Notes: generated from the sequence alone by a model not told the origin. DNA of 64,000 nucleotides from Roseiarcus sp963780825 (GCA_963780825.1 CAWADL010000005.1:62001-126000), one strand, 5' to 3'. Positions 27,779 to 39,548 are shown, numbered from the stretch's first letter. Numbers and translations are program-made.

Positions 27779-30318
27779 GATTTGCCGCACTGTTCAAATT
27801 CGCCGCCCGCGATCTTCGCGGCGGTTTCCAAGGCTTGCGCATCTTTCTAGCCTGCATCGCGATTGGCGTAGCCGCCATCGTCGGCGTCAATTCGGTGGCG
27901 CGCTCGCTTCAGGACGGGCTCGCCCGCGAAGGCCGCAAGCTCGCGGGCGGCGATGCTTCGTTCTCCGTCATCCATCGGAAATTGAACCCGGATGAGCGCG
28001 CTTACCTCGCGGCGAAAGGCGGGCTCGATGATGTCGCGACGCTGCGGGCCATGGCCCGCAATGCGGCCGGCGACGCCGCGCTTGCCGACGTCAAAGCCGT
28101 CGCCGACGCCTGGCCGCCGATTGGCGAGGCGGAGTTCGCACCCCCGTCCACGCCGACCGCCGCCTTCTCTGGAAGCGGCGATACTTTCGGAGCGGAGGTC
28201 GACGATGTGCTGCTCGACCGGCTCGGGCTAAAGATCGGCGATACGTTCCGCCTCGGCGCGCTCAATCTGCAGATCCGCGGCAAGATCGTCTCCGAACCGG
28301 ACCGGCTGGCCAACGGCGTCGGCTTCGGCGCCCGCGTCCTGATGTCGCAGGCGGCGCTCAACGCGAGCGGCCTGGTGCAGCCGGGTTCGCTCATCCGCTG
28401 GACCACGCGGGTGAAAATGAACCCCGACGGCGCGCCGCCGGACGAGGCCGCGGTCAAGGCGCTCGCCGCGGACGCGAAAAAGGCGTTTCCGGAAGCCGGC
28501 TGGGAAATTCGCACCCGCGCCAATGTCTCTCCCGAATTCTCCCGCAACATCGACCGTTTCGGCGAGTTTCTGGCGCTCGTCGGGCTCATCTCGCTGATCG
28601 TCGGCGGGGTCGGCGTCGGCAACGCCGCGAGCGGCTTCCTTGAACGCAAGCGGCCTTCGCTAGCGATCCTCAAGGCGCTCGGCGCCAGCGGTTCGGAGAT
28701 CGTCGCGCTGGCTTTGCTGGAATTCGCCGGCGTCGCCGGCCTCGGCGTCGCGGTCGGGCTGGGGCTTGGAGCGGCGATCCCCTATCTCGTCGCGGGCATC
28801 GCGGGCGCGGCGTTACCCTATCCGCTGGCGCCCGGCGTCTATCCCGGAGAGTTGGCGCTCGGCGCGGTGTACGGGGCGTTGACGGCCCTGGCCTTCTCGA
28901 TTGCCCCCTTGGGGCGCGCGCATGACCTTCCGGCGACCGCGCTGTTTCGCGATCTCGTCGCCGCGGAAGCCCCAAAGACCCGGCGCCGTTACCCCGTGCT
29001 CGCTATCGCGGCGGGTCTCGCGCTCGCCCTCATCGCGATCTTCGCCAGTCCTCAGCGCACGGTCGCGGTCGTCGTCATTGTCGCGACAACCCTTGCCCTC
29101 GTCGCGCTGCGGGGTCTGGGCGTCGGCGCCATGGCGGTAGCGCGCCGCCTGCCGCGCCGCGGGCCGGTGGAGTGGCGGCTCGCGCTTTCCAATCTGCATC
29201 GGCCCGGCGCGCCAACCCCTGCTGTGGTGTTGTCGCTCGGACTCGGGCTCGCGGTTCTGGTCGCGCTGACGCTGGTTGACGTGAACCTCCGGGCGCAACT
29301 CAAGCCGGGCGCCACAGGCGCGCCGAACTTCTATTTCGTCGACGTAAGGAGCGATGAGGCAAGCGCCTTCAGGTCGCTGATCAGCAAGGATGCGCCAGAG
29401 AGCCGCATCGTCGAAGCGCCGATGATGCGCGGGCGGATCGTCAAAGTCGCGGGCGTCGACGCCGAGAACGTCCACCCCAAGGAGAGCGCGGAATGGGTGC
29501 TGGAAGGCGATCGCGGCGTCACCTACGCCGATACGCCTGCCAAGGGTACGACGATCGCCGCAGGGGACTGGTGGCCGCCCGATTATAACGGTCCGCCGCT
29601 GGTCTCGATCGACGGCGATATCGCCAAGGGGCTCGGCCTGAAGCTCGGCGACGAACTGACGGTCAATGTGCTGGGCCGGGACATAACCGCCAAGATCGCC
29701 AATTTCCGCCGCGTCGACTGGCGCAGCTTCGCGATCAATTTCGTGCTGGTGTTCTCGCCCAACACGTTTCGCGGCGCTCCGCATTCGCTGCTGATGACCG
29801 CCGAGCTTCCCGGGAATGCGGCGCCGGCCGCGGAGCTTGCCGTGGTCCGTGACGCCGCGCGCGAATTTCCAGATGTCGTCACCGTCCGGGTGAAGGAGGC
29901 GCTGGAAACCGTCGAGGGGTTGGTCGCGCGGCTCGACACCGCGATCCGCGCCGCGGCCGGCGTAGCGCTGGCGACGGCCGTGCTGGTGCTCGCAGGTGCG
30001 CTCGCCGCCAACGCGCGGGCGCGTTTGGCGGACGCCGTGGTGCTAAAAATACTCGGCGCGACGCGGGGACGGCTGATCACGGCCTCGTTGCTCGAATTCG
30101 CCACGCTGGGCGCGGCCACGGCGGCGTTCGGCGTCGGCGCGGGGACGCTCGCGGCCTATGTGATCGTCGCCTATGTCATGCAGTTCGAATTCTCGTTCAC
30201 GCTGGGGCCGACACTGGCGGCCGCGCTCGGCGGTCTCGCACTGACAGTCGGCCTCGGCATGATCGGCTCCTGGCGCACGCTCGGGCGAAAGCCGGGCGAG
30301 GTGCTGCGAGCGCCGTAA
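27775..30318 (+). CDS. ybbP: FtsX-family ABC permease YbbP
   Basis: An 847-residue inner-membrane permease of the MacB/FtsX superfamily with about ten membrane segments: one near residue 22, a cluster of three at 255-380, a middle group at 400-510, and the last three at 720-840. Large periplasmic domains lie between. The repeated FtsX core motifs are ASGFLERKRPSLAILKALGA and ARLADAVVLKILGATRGRLI. It pairs with ybbA. E. coli YbbAP with TesA has been tied to export of hydrophobic compounds and lipid precursors; here that is inferred from gene order. Frame intact. Confidence 0.88.
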
Positions 30319-30329
30319 GCGGCGGCCAA

Positions 30330-30641
30330 TGTAGCCGCGGTCGTCGACCCATAGGCGCTAACCTAGGGCAATTTCCGATAATATTGAATAACTTGCCAGC
30401 ATGTCATCCCCGCGAAAGCGGGGATCCAGGGGCCACACGACGTGCACTTCAACGTGTTGGCCACACGACGTGCGGCAGCCCTGGATCCCCGCTTTCGCGG
30501 GGATGACATCAAGTCTTTGAAATAAATCGGCAATCTATAAGTTAGCGCCTATGGGTCGTCGACCGCGGGCGCTCGGCTTGGAGAACGCATGTAAAATGAG
30601 GCGCTTGAGCCGCCGAACGCGGTCAGCGACCACGTCTACAG
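30330..30641. repeat. Family B palindromic element split by a MITE
   Basis: Left arm TGTAGCCGCGGTCGTCGAC at 30330-30348; right part resumes at 30564 and runs to GTCTACAG at 30641. Removing 30349-30554 and one copy of the 9-base duplication restores a family B element of about 100 bp. Confidence 0.85.
30349..30554. mobile_element. 206-bp MITE-like element, copy 1
   Basis: Terminal inverted repeats CCATAGGCGCTAAC and GTTAGCGCCTATGG are exact over 14 bp. The element is flanked by a 9-bp direct repeat GTCGTCGAC (30340-30348 and 30555-30563). Inside, a hairpin of GTCATCCCCGCGAAAGCGGG and its inverted copy encloses CACACGACGTGC repeats. It has no coding capacity. A copy of the same length with only three differences I could see is at 57394. 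A transposase encoded elsewhere would be needed. Confidence 0.9.
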
Positions 30642-30664
30642 TAAGCGGCGCCGGCGCCGCTCAT

Positions 30665-31471
30665 TCACTCGGCCGGCGCCGGCATCCGCGCCGGCGCGAG
30701 AAAATAGTAGATCGGCCACAGCGTCTGGCCGACAAAGTCGGCGGGCGGCGCCTCTTCTAGCCCTAGCCGCTTGGGCTTACCCTCCGGCAGGTAGAGCGTC
30801 CCGAACAGGACATCCCAGATCGCCAGCGCCTCACCGAAATTGCTGTTGCAGCCCATCGCGATCGGCGTGTGGTGCCAACGATGCATGTTCGGGCTGACGA
30901 ACAGCCGTCGGAACGGTCCGAAATCCAGATCAAGATTGGCGTGCGTAAAAATATTATAGAGCGCGCAGACCGGCGCGATCGCCAGAATCGCTGAGATCGG
31001 GAAGCCGAGCAGAAGCAGCGGTCCCGTTAGCGCGAGCCGCTGGAAGATCACATTGACGGGGTGATTGCGGATCGTGGACAGCCAATCCATCTCCTCGACC
31101 CCGTGATGGATGGCGTGAAAAGCCCAGAGCGACCGGCCGTGCAACCATCGATGCGCCCAATAAGAAAGGAAATCGGCGAGCACGAAAGCCTCCGCCGCCT
31201 GAAGCCAGAACGGTTGGCGACCAATGGCCGCGAACCCTATCGCCGATGATCCCGTCAACGCCACGGCGAGCCATGCCGCAGCGGCGGCCAACGATTTCGG
31301 CGCGAATGGCCCGTAGAAGAAGTAAGGCGTCAGCCAATAGATGAGGTCGGTGACGAAATCGGAGCGCAAGAACCGCTGCGCGGGATGGGCCGGCCGAAGG
31401 CGCTCCAACACCCCCATCGCCGTCGCGATGACGACCAGCCATGCGATCGAATTGCAGAACGCCCCCAGCAT
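30665..31471 (-). CDS. Sterol desaturase / fatty acid hydroxylase family membrane protein
   Basis: A 268-residue integral-membrane di-iron oxygenase-family protein. The histidine clusters that bind iron are all visible: HRWLHGRSLWAFHAIHHG and SPNMHRWHHTPI, within four or five hydrophobic segments. Family members hydroxylate or desaturate lipids, carotenoids or sterol-like compounds. The substrate here cannot be told. The gene is alone between repeats on one side and ftsH on the other, and its frame is intact. Confidence 0.85.
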   Translation of the reverse strand: MLGAFCNSIAWLVVIATAMGVLERLRPAHPAQRFLRSDFVTDLIYWLTPYFFYGPFAPKSLAAAAAWLAVALTGSSAIGFAAIGRQPFWLQAAEAFVLADFLSYWAHRWLHGRSLWAFHAIHHGVEEMDWLSTIRNHPVNVIFQRLALTGPLLLLGFPISAILAIAPVCALYNIFTHANLDLDFGPFRRLFVSPNMHRWHHTPIAMGCNSNFGEALAIWDVLFGTLYLPEGKPKRLGLEEAPPADFVGQTLWPIYYFLAPARMPAPAE

Positions 31472-31724
31472 AGAACGGATATCCCGATAGAGCGGGCCAA
31501 CCGCAACCGCCTTATCGCAAACTGCTTAATGCAATGGGCTTTGCCGATTCGGCGCGGGAGTTCGCGCCTCGCGCTATGGCCGATTTTTTCACGAGAAATT
31601 CAGTTTCCGCGATTTTGCTCGATCTGAGCGGCTTCCCTTGGCAATTGCCGCCGTTACGCTTAAATGGGCAGTTGGCGCCGCGAGCCGCTCCCCGGGTGGG
31701 GGATTCGCGGTCGATAGGAATGCG

Positions 31725-33649
<1,925 letters not shown>

Positions 33650-33662
33650 TAGATAGGCGAAG

Positions 33663-33693
33663 ACGCCCGCTCGTGATCCGAGCGGGCGTTTTG
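33663..33693 (+). terminator. Intrinsic terminator of ftsH
   Basis: ACGCCCGCTC, loop, GAGCGGGCGT and TTTTGC, 14 bases after the ftsH stop. Confidence 0.9.
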
Positions 33694-33728
33694 CTGGGTC
33701 GTTGCGAACGTTCGGTTTGTGAAAGCAG

Positions 33729-34231
33729 ATGCCGTCCGTGCTTTTCGACAGCCACGGTTTCGTTCGGCGTATGCAGTCGGCGGGAATGCCCGAGCCGCAA
33801 GCGGAGGCGCTTGCCGACGAGTACGTTCGTTTGGTCGATCGGGACTCTTGGCCACCAAATCGGATTTGGCAGCGCTAGCTACGAAAGCGGATTTGGCGGC
33901 GCTAGCGACCAGTACAAAGGCGGATATAGCGGCGCTAGCGACTAGTACAAAGGCGGATATAGCGGCGCTAGCATCTGACCTGCGAGAAACGAAATTGGCC
34001 TTCACCGCCGACTTGCGTCAAACGGAGCTGCGGCTAGAGGGCAAGATCGAAGCCGTCAAGGCAGATATTTTGAAGTGGATGTTCGGGACTATTGGCCTTC
34101 AGACGCTTGCCTTGCTAGGCGCCATTTTAACGCTTGCGAAAGATTGCGTTAGCCTCGGAGACGAAATCGCTTACTCGACAATCAACTATCTGTCGCCCTT
34201 TCGAGTTTTTGCCTCAGGCCTCAGATCGTGA
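33729..34231 (+). CDS. DUF1640-like coiled-coil membrane protein, one frameshift
   Basis: The ATG at 33729 opens MPSVLFDSHGFVRRMQSAGM and EPQAEALADEYVRLVDRD, the N-terminus seen in DUF1640/CCDC90-like proteins. At about 33845 the frame is lost (one base missing or two extra), and the next frame continues LATKSDLAALATKADLAALA, a heptad-rich coiled coil with 11-residue repeats. Then come LRQTELRLEGKIEAVKADIL, a membrane segment (WMFGTIGLQTLALLGAILTL) and a tail. Such proteins are membrane-tethered coiled coils of unknown function in bacteria and are often linked to mobile or variable regions. Confidence 0.65.
33899..33964 (+). repeat. 33-bp tandem repeat inside the coiled-coil gene
   Basis: Two adjacent 33-base units beginning GCGCTAGCGACCAGTACAAA differ at one position (ACC/ACT), with a partial third unit after them. 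Each codes for 11 residues of the coiled coil (ALATSTKADIA), so copy number can change without shifting frame. Confidence 0.85.
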
Positions 34232-34304
34232 CTATCCGCCGCTGTTTGGGGTTTTCCCGGCTGCCGCGACGGTTTAGAACGCGACGTTCTTTGGAGTTTT
34301 CCGC

Positions 34305-35576
34305 ATGTCCATCGAGGCCCCCGAAGCCTTCGGTCCCCGCGCCCGCCACGAAACCGTAGCGGTGCGCGTCGGCGCCGGCCCTGGCGCCATAATGGTCGGC
34401 GGCGGCGCGCCGATTGTCGTGCAGTCGATGACCAACACCGACACCGCCGACATCGAGGGCACCACCCGTCAAGTCGCCGCGCTCGCCCGCGCGGGCTCGG
34501 AGATGGTGCGCATCACCGTCGACCGCGACGAGGCCGCCGCCGCCGTTCCGCACATCCGCGACCGCCTGCGCGCGCGCGGGATCACCGTCCCGATCGTCGG
34601 CGATTTCCATTACATCGGCCACAAGCTGCTCACGGAGCACCCCGCCTGCGCCGAAGCGCTCGACAAATATCGCATCAATCCCGGCAACGTCGGCTTCAAG
34701 AACAAGCGCGACCTCCAGTTCTCGACCATCGTCGAGAAGGCGATCCAGTACGGCAAGGCGGTGCGGATCGGCGCCAACTGGGGCTCGCTCGATCAGGAGT
34801 TGCTGACGGCCCTGATGGACGAGAACGCGAAATCGCCAAATCCGATCGAGGCGCGGGCGGTGATGCGCGAGGCGATGACGCAGTCGGCGCTCCTGTCGGC
34901 CGAGCGCGCGGAGGAAATCGGCCTGGCGCGCGACCGCATCATCCTGAGCGCCAAAGTGTCGGGCGTGCAGGATCTGGTCACGGTCTATCGCATGCTGGCT
35001 TCGCGCTCCAACTACGCGATCCACTTGGGGCTCACCGAAGCCGGCATGGGCTCGAAGGGCATCGTCGCCTCGTCGGCCGCGCTGGGCGTGTTGTTGCAGG
35101 AAGGGATCGGCGACACCATCCGCGTATCGCTCACGCCCGAGCCCGGCGGCGACCGTTCGCTGGAAGTGAAGGTCGCCCGGGAAATCATACAGACCATGGG
35201 TTTTCGCGTGTTCTCGCCGCAGGTTGCGGCCTGCCCGGGCTGCGGGCGCACGACGTCGACCGTGTTCCAGGAGCTGGCGCGCGACATCCAGCACTATCTC
35301 GACGAATCGATGCCGGTCTGGAAGGCGCGCTATCCCGGCGTGGAGGGCCTCAACGTCGCGGTGATGGGCTGCATCGTCAACGGCCCCGGCGAGAGCAAGC
35401 ACGCCGACATCGGCATTTCGCTGCCCGGCACGGGCGAGACCCCAGCAGCGCCGGTGTTCATCGACGGCGCCAAGGCGATGACGCTTCGCGGCGAGGGGAT
35501 TGCGCGCGAGTTCAAGCAGATCGTCGAGGATTATATCGAGCGGCGGTTCGGGTTGAGAGGACAGGCGGCGGAGTGA
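34305..35576 (+). CDS. ispG: 4-hydroxy-3-methylbut-2-enyl-diphosphate synthase
   Basis: IspG (GcpE) converts MEcPP to HMBPP in the MEP isoprenoid pathway using a [4Fe-4S] cluster. The 423-residue product has the TIM-barrel start VMVGGGAPIVVQSMTNTDTA, PIVGDFHYIGHKLL, KYRINPGNVG, and the cluster ligands in CPGCGRTTSTVFQELA and MGCIVNGPGESKHADIGIS. Length is typical of the two-domain bacterial enzyme. ATG 34305 follows TTTGGAGTTTTCCGC. With ispE at 23301 it is the second MEP gene in the window, but the two are not in one operon. Confidence 0.96.
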   Translation: MSIEAPEAFGPRARHETVAVRVGAGPGAIMVGGGAPIVVQSMTNTDTADIEGTTRQVAALARAGSEMVRITVDRDEAAAAVPHIRDRLRARGITVPIVGDFHYIGHKLLTEHPACAEALDKYRINPGNVGFKNKRDLQFSTIVEKAIQYGKAVRIGANWGSLDQELLTALMDENAKSPNPIEARAVMREAMTQSALLSAERAEEIGLARDRIILSAKVSGVQDLVTVYRMLASRSNYAIHLGLTEAGMGSKGIVASSAALGVLLQEGIGDTIRVSLTPEPGGDRSLEVKVAREIIQTMGFRVFSPQVAACPGCGRTTSTVFQELARDIQHYLDESMPVWKARYPGVEGLNVAVMGCIVNGPGESKHADIGISLPGTGETPAAPVFIDGAKAMTLRGEGIAREFKQIVEDYIERRFGLRGQAAE

Positions 35577-35741
35577 GTGGAAGCGTCTCCGACCTCACTG
35601 AGATCGGGAACGCCGCTATGCATGCACAATCCACCGCATCCCGGGGAAATCATTCGGGACGCCTCTGGCAAGCGCGTCAGCGCGCCGACCAAATAAAGGT
35701 CGAGAAATACCCCACCGTCGAAACCGCCGCCTGAACCAAAC

Positions 35742-36369
35742 ATGTATGAACCGCCGCTTCATCGCCAGGAGGACCTCGCCGCGCAACACGCGCTGATCCG
35801 CGCACATCCGCTTGGCCTGCTGATCAGCCACGGCCCCAGCGGGCTGCTCGCCAACTCGATACCCTTCACGCTCGTCGATGACGGCTCGCCCTTCGGTATG
35901 CTCCGCTGCCATGTCGCGCGCGCCAACCCGCAATGGCGGGATCTTCAGACGGCGTCGGAGGCGCTTGTCGTCTTCCAGGGGACCAGCAGCTACATCACGC
36001 CGTCCTGGTACGCGACCAAGCGCGAGACCGGCAAGGTCGTGCCGACCTGGAATTATCTGATGGTGCAGGCGCGCGGGCGCCCGACGGTGAACGAAACAGC
36101 CCGAATGGCTGCGTGCTCAAATCGAGCAGCTCACCAACGAGCGCGAGGCAAGTCGCGAGAAACCGTGGGCCGTCGGCGACGCGCCGGAGGATTTTATCGC
36201 CCAGCAGATGCGCGCAATCGTCGGCGTCGAAATTCCGGTCTCGGACATGCGCGGCAAGTGGAAGGCGAGCCAGAACCGCAACGACGCCGACCGCGCAGGC
36301 GTGATTGAAGGTCTCGACGAAACGGGCGATCCGATGGCCGAGATCGTGCGGGAAGCGCGCCGGCTGTAG
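35742..36369 (+). CDS. FMN-binding negative regulator, PaiB family, one frameshift
   Basis: PaiB-like proteins have a split-barrel flavin fold and were first described as repressors of sporulation and degradative enzymes in Bacillus. The N-terminus MYEPPLHRQEDLAAQHALIR, GLLISHGPSGLLANSIPFTL, GTSSYITPSWYATKRETGKV and VPTWNYLMVQARGRPTV are family features. An extra base at about 36100 breaks the frame; afterwards PEWLRAQIEQLTNEREASRE, PWAVGDAPEDFIAQQMRAIV and GKWKASQNRNDADRAGVIEG complete a 208-residue protein. Its TAG stop lies inside a family B repeat. The physiological role here is unknown. Confidence 0.82.
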
Positions 36370-36460
36370 CCGCGGTCGTTGACCGCGGTCCATGTGCGAT
36401 CGTCGCTATCAATCAGATCTTCGATCACGGCGCCCGCGCGGTCAACGACCGCGGCTACAG
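36364..36460. repeat. Family B palindromic element
   Basis: CTGTAGCCGCGGTCGTTGAC at the left and GGTCAACGACCGCGGCTACAG at the right, about 97 bp. The TAG of its first six bases is the stop codon of the PaiB-like gene. Confidence 0.93.
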
Positions 36461-36480
36461 TAGGCTCGCCTGCGCTTCAA

Positions 36481-37401
36481 TCAATAAATCCGGCGCAAGT
36501 TCGCGGCCGCGATCAACCGCGAGAACACCGCCGTCATCGCCACCAGCAGCACGCAGACCGCGACGATCGCGATATAGCCCTGCAGCGGCAGATGGAACGC
36601 GCCCATCAGGACCGTCATCGCCTCCGCGTCCTCAGGTCCGCCGCGGGAAAACAAGAACTGCCCGATGACGAACAACAGCATCGCCGCCGCCCCGCCGATG
36701 CTCGCCCCTTCAGCGCTGATGCGGAAAAACGAATGCTGGAAATGGCTGGTGATGAACTCGTCCGATGCGCCGACGAAATGCAGCACCTCGACAATCTCGC
36801 GAGCATCCGCGATCGCCGCGCGCGTTGCGACGCCAACAGCGATCGCGATCGCGGCGACTACCAGCGCGAACAGCAGAAAGACGAATAGCGTCAGCGAACG
36901 CCCAACCGTCGAAAGATGGGTCAGCCAAATCGCATGATCGTCAAACACGGCGCCGGGAGCGCTTTCCAGCACATGCGCGCGCAATTCGGCGAGCCGATCG
37001 GCATCGTGTCCAGAAAGCGTCACAACGATCAGGCGCGGGATCGGCAGTTGCGACAGATCGAGCCCCGCGCCAAGCCAAGGGGCGAGCGAACGCTCGGTCT
37101 CGTCACGCGCCAGCGCCCGCACAGATGCGACCAACGGGGAGGCCTTGGCCGCGCTTACCACTTTCTCGACAACAGCGTCTGCGTCTTCGCCGGACGTCGG
37201 CTTGATCTGAACCGTAACCTCCTTCGACACGTCGCTGCGCCAAGCGGCGGACGCATCGCCGAGCAGCACCGCTCCGCCCGCGGCCAGGCAGGCGAGAAAC
37301 GTTAGGATCGCAATAACGACCGTCAGCGCGCGGCCCGCGACCGAGTCGTGCGGGATCAGCGACCTCGACCTACTTCTTGCGGAAAGGACGGGAAGGCTCA
37401 T
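36481..37401 (-). CDS. ftsX: Cell-division ABC permease FtsX
   Basis: FtsX with FtsE forms a divisome ABC complex that activates periplasmic peptidoglycan hydrolases. The 306-residue product has the four-segment FtsX layout: one membrane segment near 24-47, a periplasmic domain with LAPWLGAGLDLSQLPIPRLI, and three segments from about 170 (LTLFVFLLFALVVAAIAIAV) to the end. The cytoplasmic motif AREIVEVLHFVGASDEFI is the classic FtsX signature. Start and ftsE stop overlap (ATGA). A family B repeat follows 20 bases beyond the stop. Confidence 0.92.
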   Translation of the reverse strand: MSLPVLSARSRSRSLIPHDSVAGRALTVVIAILTFLACLAAGGAVLLGDASAAWRSDVSKEVTVQIKPTSGEDADAVVEKVVSAAKASPLVASVRALARDETERSLAPWLGAGLDLSQLPIPRLIVVTLSGHDADRLAELRAHVLESAPGAVFDDHAIWLTHLSTVGRSLTLFVFLLFALVVAAIAIAVGVATRAAIADAREIVEVLHFVGASDEFITSHFQHSFFRISAEGASIGGAAAMLLFVIGQFLFSRGGPEDAEAMTVLMGAFHLPLQGYIAIVAVCVLLVAMTAVFSRLIAAANLRRIY

Positions 37402-38072
37402 TCCCTGTCCTCGCTTCGAACCAGCACCTGGCCATCGGTGATGATGAGCTTCCTCACCGCGCGGAATTCGTCGATCAGCGTCAGATCGTGGGTGGCGATG
37501 ACGACGGCGGTGCCTGACTTGTGCAGCTCCACGAACAGCCGCAGCAGCCGCCAGGCCATTTCGGGATCGACGTTGCCGGTCGGCTCGTCGGCGAGCAGCA
37601 GCTCGGGACGGCCGACCAGCGCTCTGGCGATGGCCGCGCGCTGCTTCTCACCGCCCGAGAGCACCGCTGGAAGCGCGTCTATCCGCTCGCCGAGGCCGAC
37701 CCACTTCAAGAGCTCGATCACCTCGTCGCGATAGGCGCTCGCCGCGCGGCCCTGCACCAGCAGCGGCAGCGCAACATTCTCGTAGGTGGTGAGATGATCG
37801 AGCAGCCGGAAATCCTGGAACACCACGCCGATCCGTCGGCGCACGTTGGTCAGCTTGTCGTTGTCGAGATTAGCGGCGTCCTGATCGAAGATGGTGATCT
37901 GGCCGCGGCTTGGCTTCAGCGAAAGCAGCATCAGCCGCAGCAGCGTCGTCTTGCCCGCGCCGGAGGGGCCGGTGAGGAACTGGAAGCTTTGCGGCGCGAT
38001 ATTGAAGCTCGCATCGCGTATGACCTCGGCCCCGACACCGTACCGCAAACCGACATTCTCAAACCGAAGCAA
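37398..38072 (-). CDS. ftsE: Cell-division ABC ATPase FtsE
   Basis: The 224-residue ATPase partner of FtsX. Walker A is GPSGAGKTTLLRLMLLSLKP at about residue 35, the Q-loop VVFQDFRLLDHLTTYENVAL, the ABC signature LSGGEKQRAAIARALVGRPE, Walker B LLLADEPTGNVDPEMAW and the H-loop IATHDLTLID. It heads the ftsE-ftsX operon; the divergent gene at 38168 is a DUF3426-like protein, the usual neighbour in alphaproteobacteria. Confidence 0.95.
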   Translation of the reverse strand: MLRFENVGLRYGVGAEVIRDASFNIAPQSFQFLTGPSGAGKTTLLRLMLLSLKPSRGQITIFDQDAANLDNDKLTNVRRRIGVVFQDFRLLDHLTTYENVALPLLVQGRAASAYRDEVIELLKWVGLGERIDALPAVLSGGEKQRAAIARALVGRPELLLADEPTGNVDPEMAWRLLRLFVELHKSGTAVVIATHDLTLIDEFRAVRKLIITDGQVLVRSEDRE

Positions 38073-38167
38073 TGTTCCCTCGCGGCGACCTGAGCCGGCC
38101 TTTACCTCGCCTTAACGATACCCGGCGGAATTTCCGATCGACCTCGTGAATTCTCCAGCGAATCGAC

Positions 38168-38728
38168 ATGCCGCGCAACCCAAGCCAAGCCCTCCGTCCA
38201 TACACCGGCGCTCCGCTCGCCGTCTCGCGCGGAGCGCTTGCGCTTCCCGCGCCGACGCCCGAGCCGTGGTCAGGGCGCGCGCTCGATCCACTGAGCGAAG
38301 CCGCGCCAAGCCGTCACCCGACCCGGCTTTTCCTCCTCGGCATTTTCGCCATCATGACGGCATGGATGCTCGCCGCGGCCCATCCGGCCGCGCTCTGGGC
38401 GATGTCGGCGCGAATCAGCGCCCTGGCCGCAGGGCGCGCGACGCCGGGATTGGAGATCGCCCGCGCCGAAGCGCATCGCGAGGTCGTCGGTGGCCAGACG
38501 ATCCTCTATGTCGTAGGCGCCCTTGCTAATACCTCCGCGAGCCCCCTGAAGCCGCCAGGTCTGGTGATCACGATTGTCGGCGACGACGACCAGCCGCTTT
38601 ACAGTTGGACGACCAAGGTCGCGCAGAGCCGGATCGAAACGTCGCGAGAAGCGCCGTTCCAGGCCCGCCTTCTCTCGCCGCCCGAGACGTTCAAGAGCAT
38701 AAAGGTTGCGCTGGCGAAGCAGGGGTGA
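38168..38728 (+). CDS. DUF3426-like membrane-anchored protein lacking the MJ0042 zinc finger
   Basis: A 186-residue protein divergent from ftsEX. Rhizobial homologues at this place start with an MJ0042 zinc finger; here that finger is absent and the N-terminus is Pro/Ala-rich. A membrane segment lies at about 54-72 (LFLLGIFAIMTAWMLAAAHP). The C-terminal domain (TPGLEIARAEAHREVVGGQT, LYVVGALANTSASPLKPPGL) has the DUF3426 beta-sandwich pattern. Function unknown. I saw no missing upstream finger in another frame. Confidence 0.6.
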   Translation: MPRNPSQALRPYTGAPLAVSRGALALPAPTPEPWSGRALDPLSEAAPSRHPTRLFLLGIFAIMTAWMLAAAHPAALWAMSARISALAAGRATPGLEIARAEAHREVVGGQTILYVVGALANTSASPLKPPGLVITIVGDDDQPLYSWTTKVAQSRIETSREAPFQARLLSPPETFKSIKVALAKQG

Positions 38729-38758
38729 CGCTTAGCCGCGGTCCCAGCGGCGCGCTTC

Positions 38759-38944
38759 CTAGACCGGGACCTTCCCAGCCGCCGACGCTTCGGCAGCTCT
38801 CGAAGCCTCCGCCTCCAGCAGAAACCCGCACTCCCGCACTTCCCGCAGCAGCAGCGGCAAGTCCTCGACCATCGGCGCCACGAAGCTTACCGTCAGGCCT
38901 TCGATCGCAGCCTCCACCGCGCGTTTGGCTTTGATCGTTGGCAC
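38759..38944 (-). CDS. Small hypothetical protein, uncertain
   Basis: A 61-codon frame from ATG 38944 to TAG 38759 with codon use like real genes here (third positions mostly G or C). The product MPTIKAKRAVEAAIEGLTVS continues with a plausible amphipathic helix, VEDLPLLLREVRECGFLLEA. I recognise no family and see only a weak ribosome binding site. It may be chance. Confidence 0.3.
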   Translation of the reverse strand: MPTIKAKRAVEAAIEGLTVSFVAPMVEDLPLLLREVRECGFLLEAEASRAAEASAAGKVPV

Positions 38945-38984
38945 GTGACGGCGGCGTAGTGCGAGTACCGCGCTGATTGTCTTT

Positions 38985-39065
38985 GCGGCCTCCAGGCCGA
39001 CGAGGCTTCACCAACAAGGCGTGCCTCGCGTGGCCAAAAAGGTCGGCGTGGACGCCGACCCTCCG
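38985..39065. repeat. Family A element, degenerate left arm
   Basis: TGCGGCCTCCAGGCCGACGA at the left, AAAAAGGTCGGCGTGGACGC and CGACCCTCC at the right. The spacer is unlike that of the other long copies. Confidence 0.8.
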
Positions 39066-39134
39066 TGCGCGCCTTCGGGCGCGACGCCTGCCTAAACTTG
39101 CTATTCCAGATGGCAAGTCAACGCAGACTTGCTT

Positions 39135-39548
39135 TCATTCCAATACCCAAATCTCCGCCCCCTCCGCATCCGCCTGCACCCTCAGCCGCGCCGCACCAGC
39201 AAGCGCCCCAAAATCCTCGACCAGCGCGACCGGACAAGACGCGCCATAAAGCTCCGCCGCGACCAACGCGCCCACGATCACAATCCCGTCGCGGCGGGTC
39301 AGCAGGATCGCGGCCGGCCCGTTGCCGAGCCGGATCGCCTCCGCCAAAGCCGCGCTGCCCGAACTTGACCCGCGCCCGCCCGGCATCAGCAACACCCGGC
39401 CCGCAACGCTCGCCCCGGCCTGCGCGTGCCAACGATCGATGATGAGCCCCGTCGCGGGATCGAGACCGCCCCAGAACGACAGCGGCTCGTCGAGCTTGAG
39501 CGGCGCGCCTTCGGCTTCACCGGGAGCGAGGGACACAGCGCGGATCAT
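39135..39548 (-). CDS. Aconitase X small (swivel) subunit, DUF126
   Basis: The 137-residue swivelling domain of aconitase X, a hydro-lyase family distinct from classic aconitases. Visible features are LSFWGGLDPATGLIIDRWHA and the loop RVLLMPGGRGSSSGSAALAE, followed by PAAILLTRRDGIVIVGALVA. Known bacterial two-subunit enzymes dehydrate cis-3-hydroxy-L-proline; archaeal ones act on phosphomevalonate. Its start overlaps the stop of the large-subunit gene (ATGA), so the two are translated together. Confidence 0.85.
   Translation of the reverse strand: MIRAVSLAPGEAEGAPLKLDEPLSFWGGLDPATGLIIDRWHAQAGASVAGRVLLMPGGRGSSSGSAALAEAIRLGNGPAAILLTRRDGIVIVGALVAAELYGASCPVALVEDFGALAGAARLRVQADAEGAEIWVLE

Noticed and set aside
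33899..33964. Short regular repeats that might be a CRISPR array
   Set aside because: The units are directly adjacent with no spacers, are in frame within a gene and encode a coiled coil. No cas genes are present.
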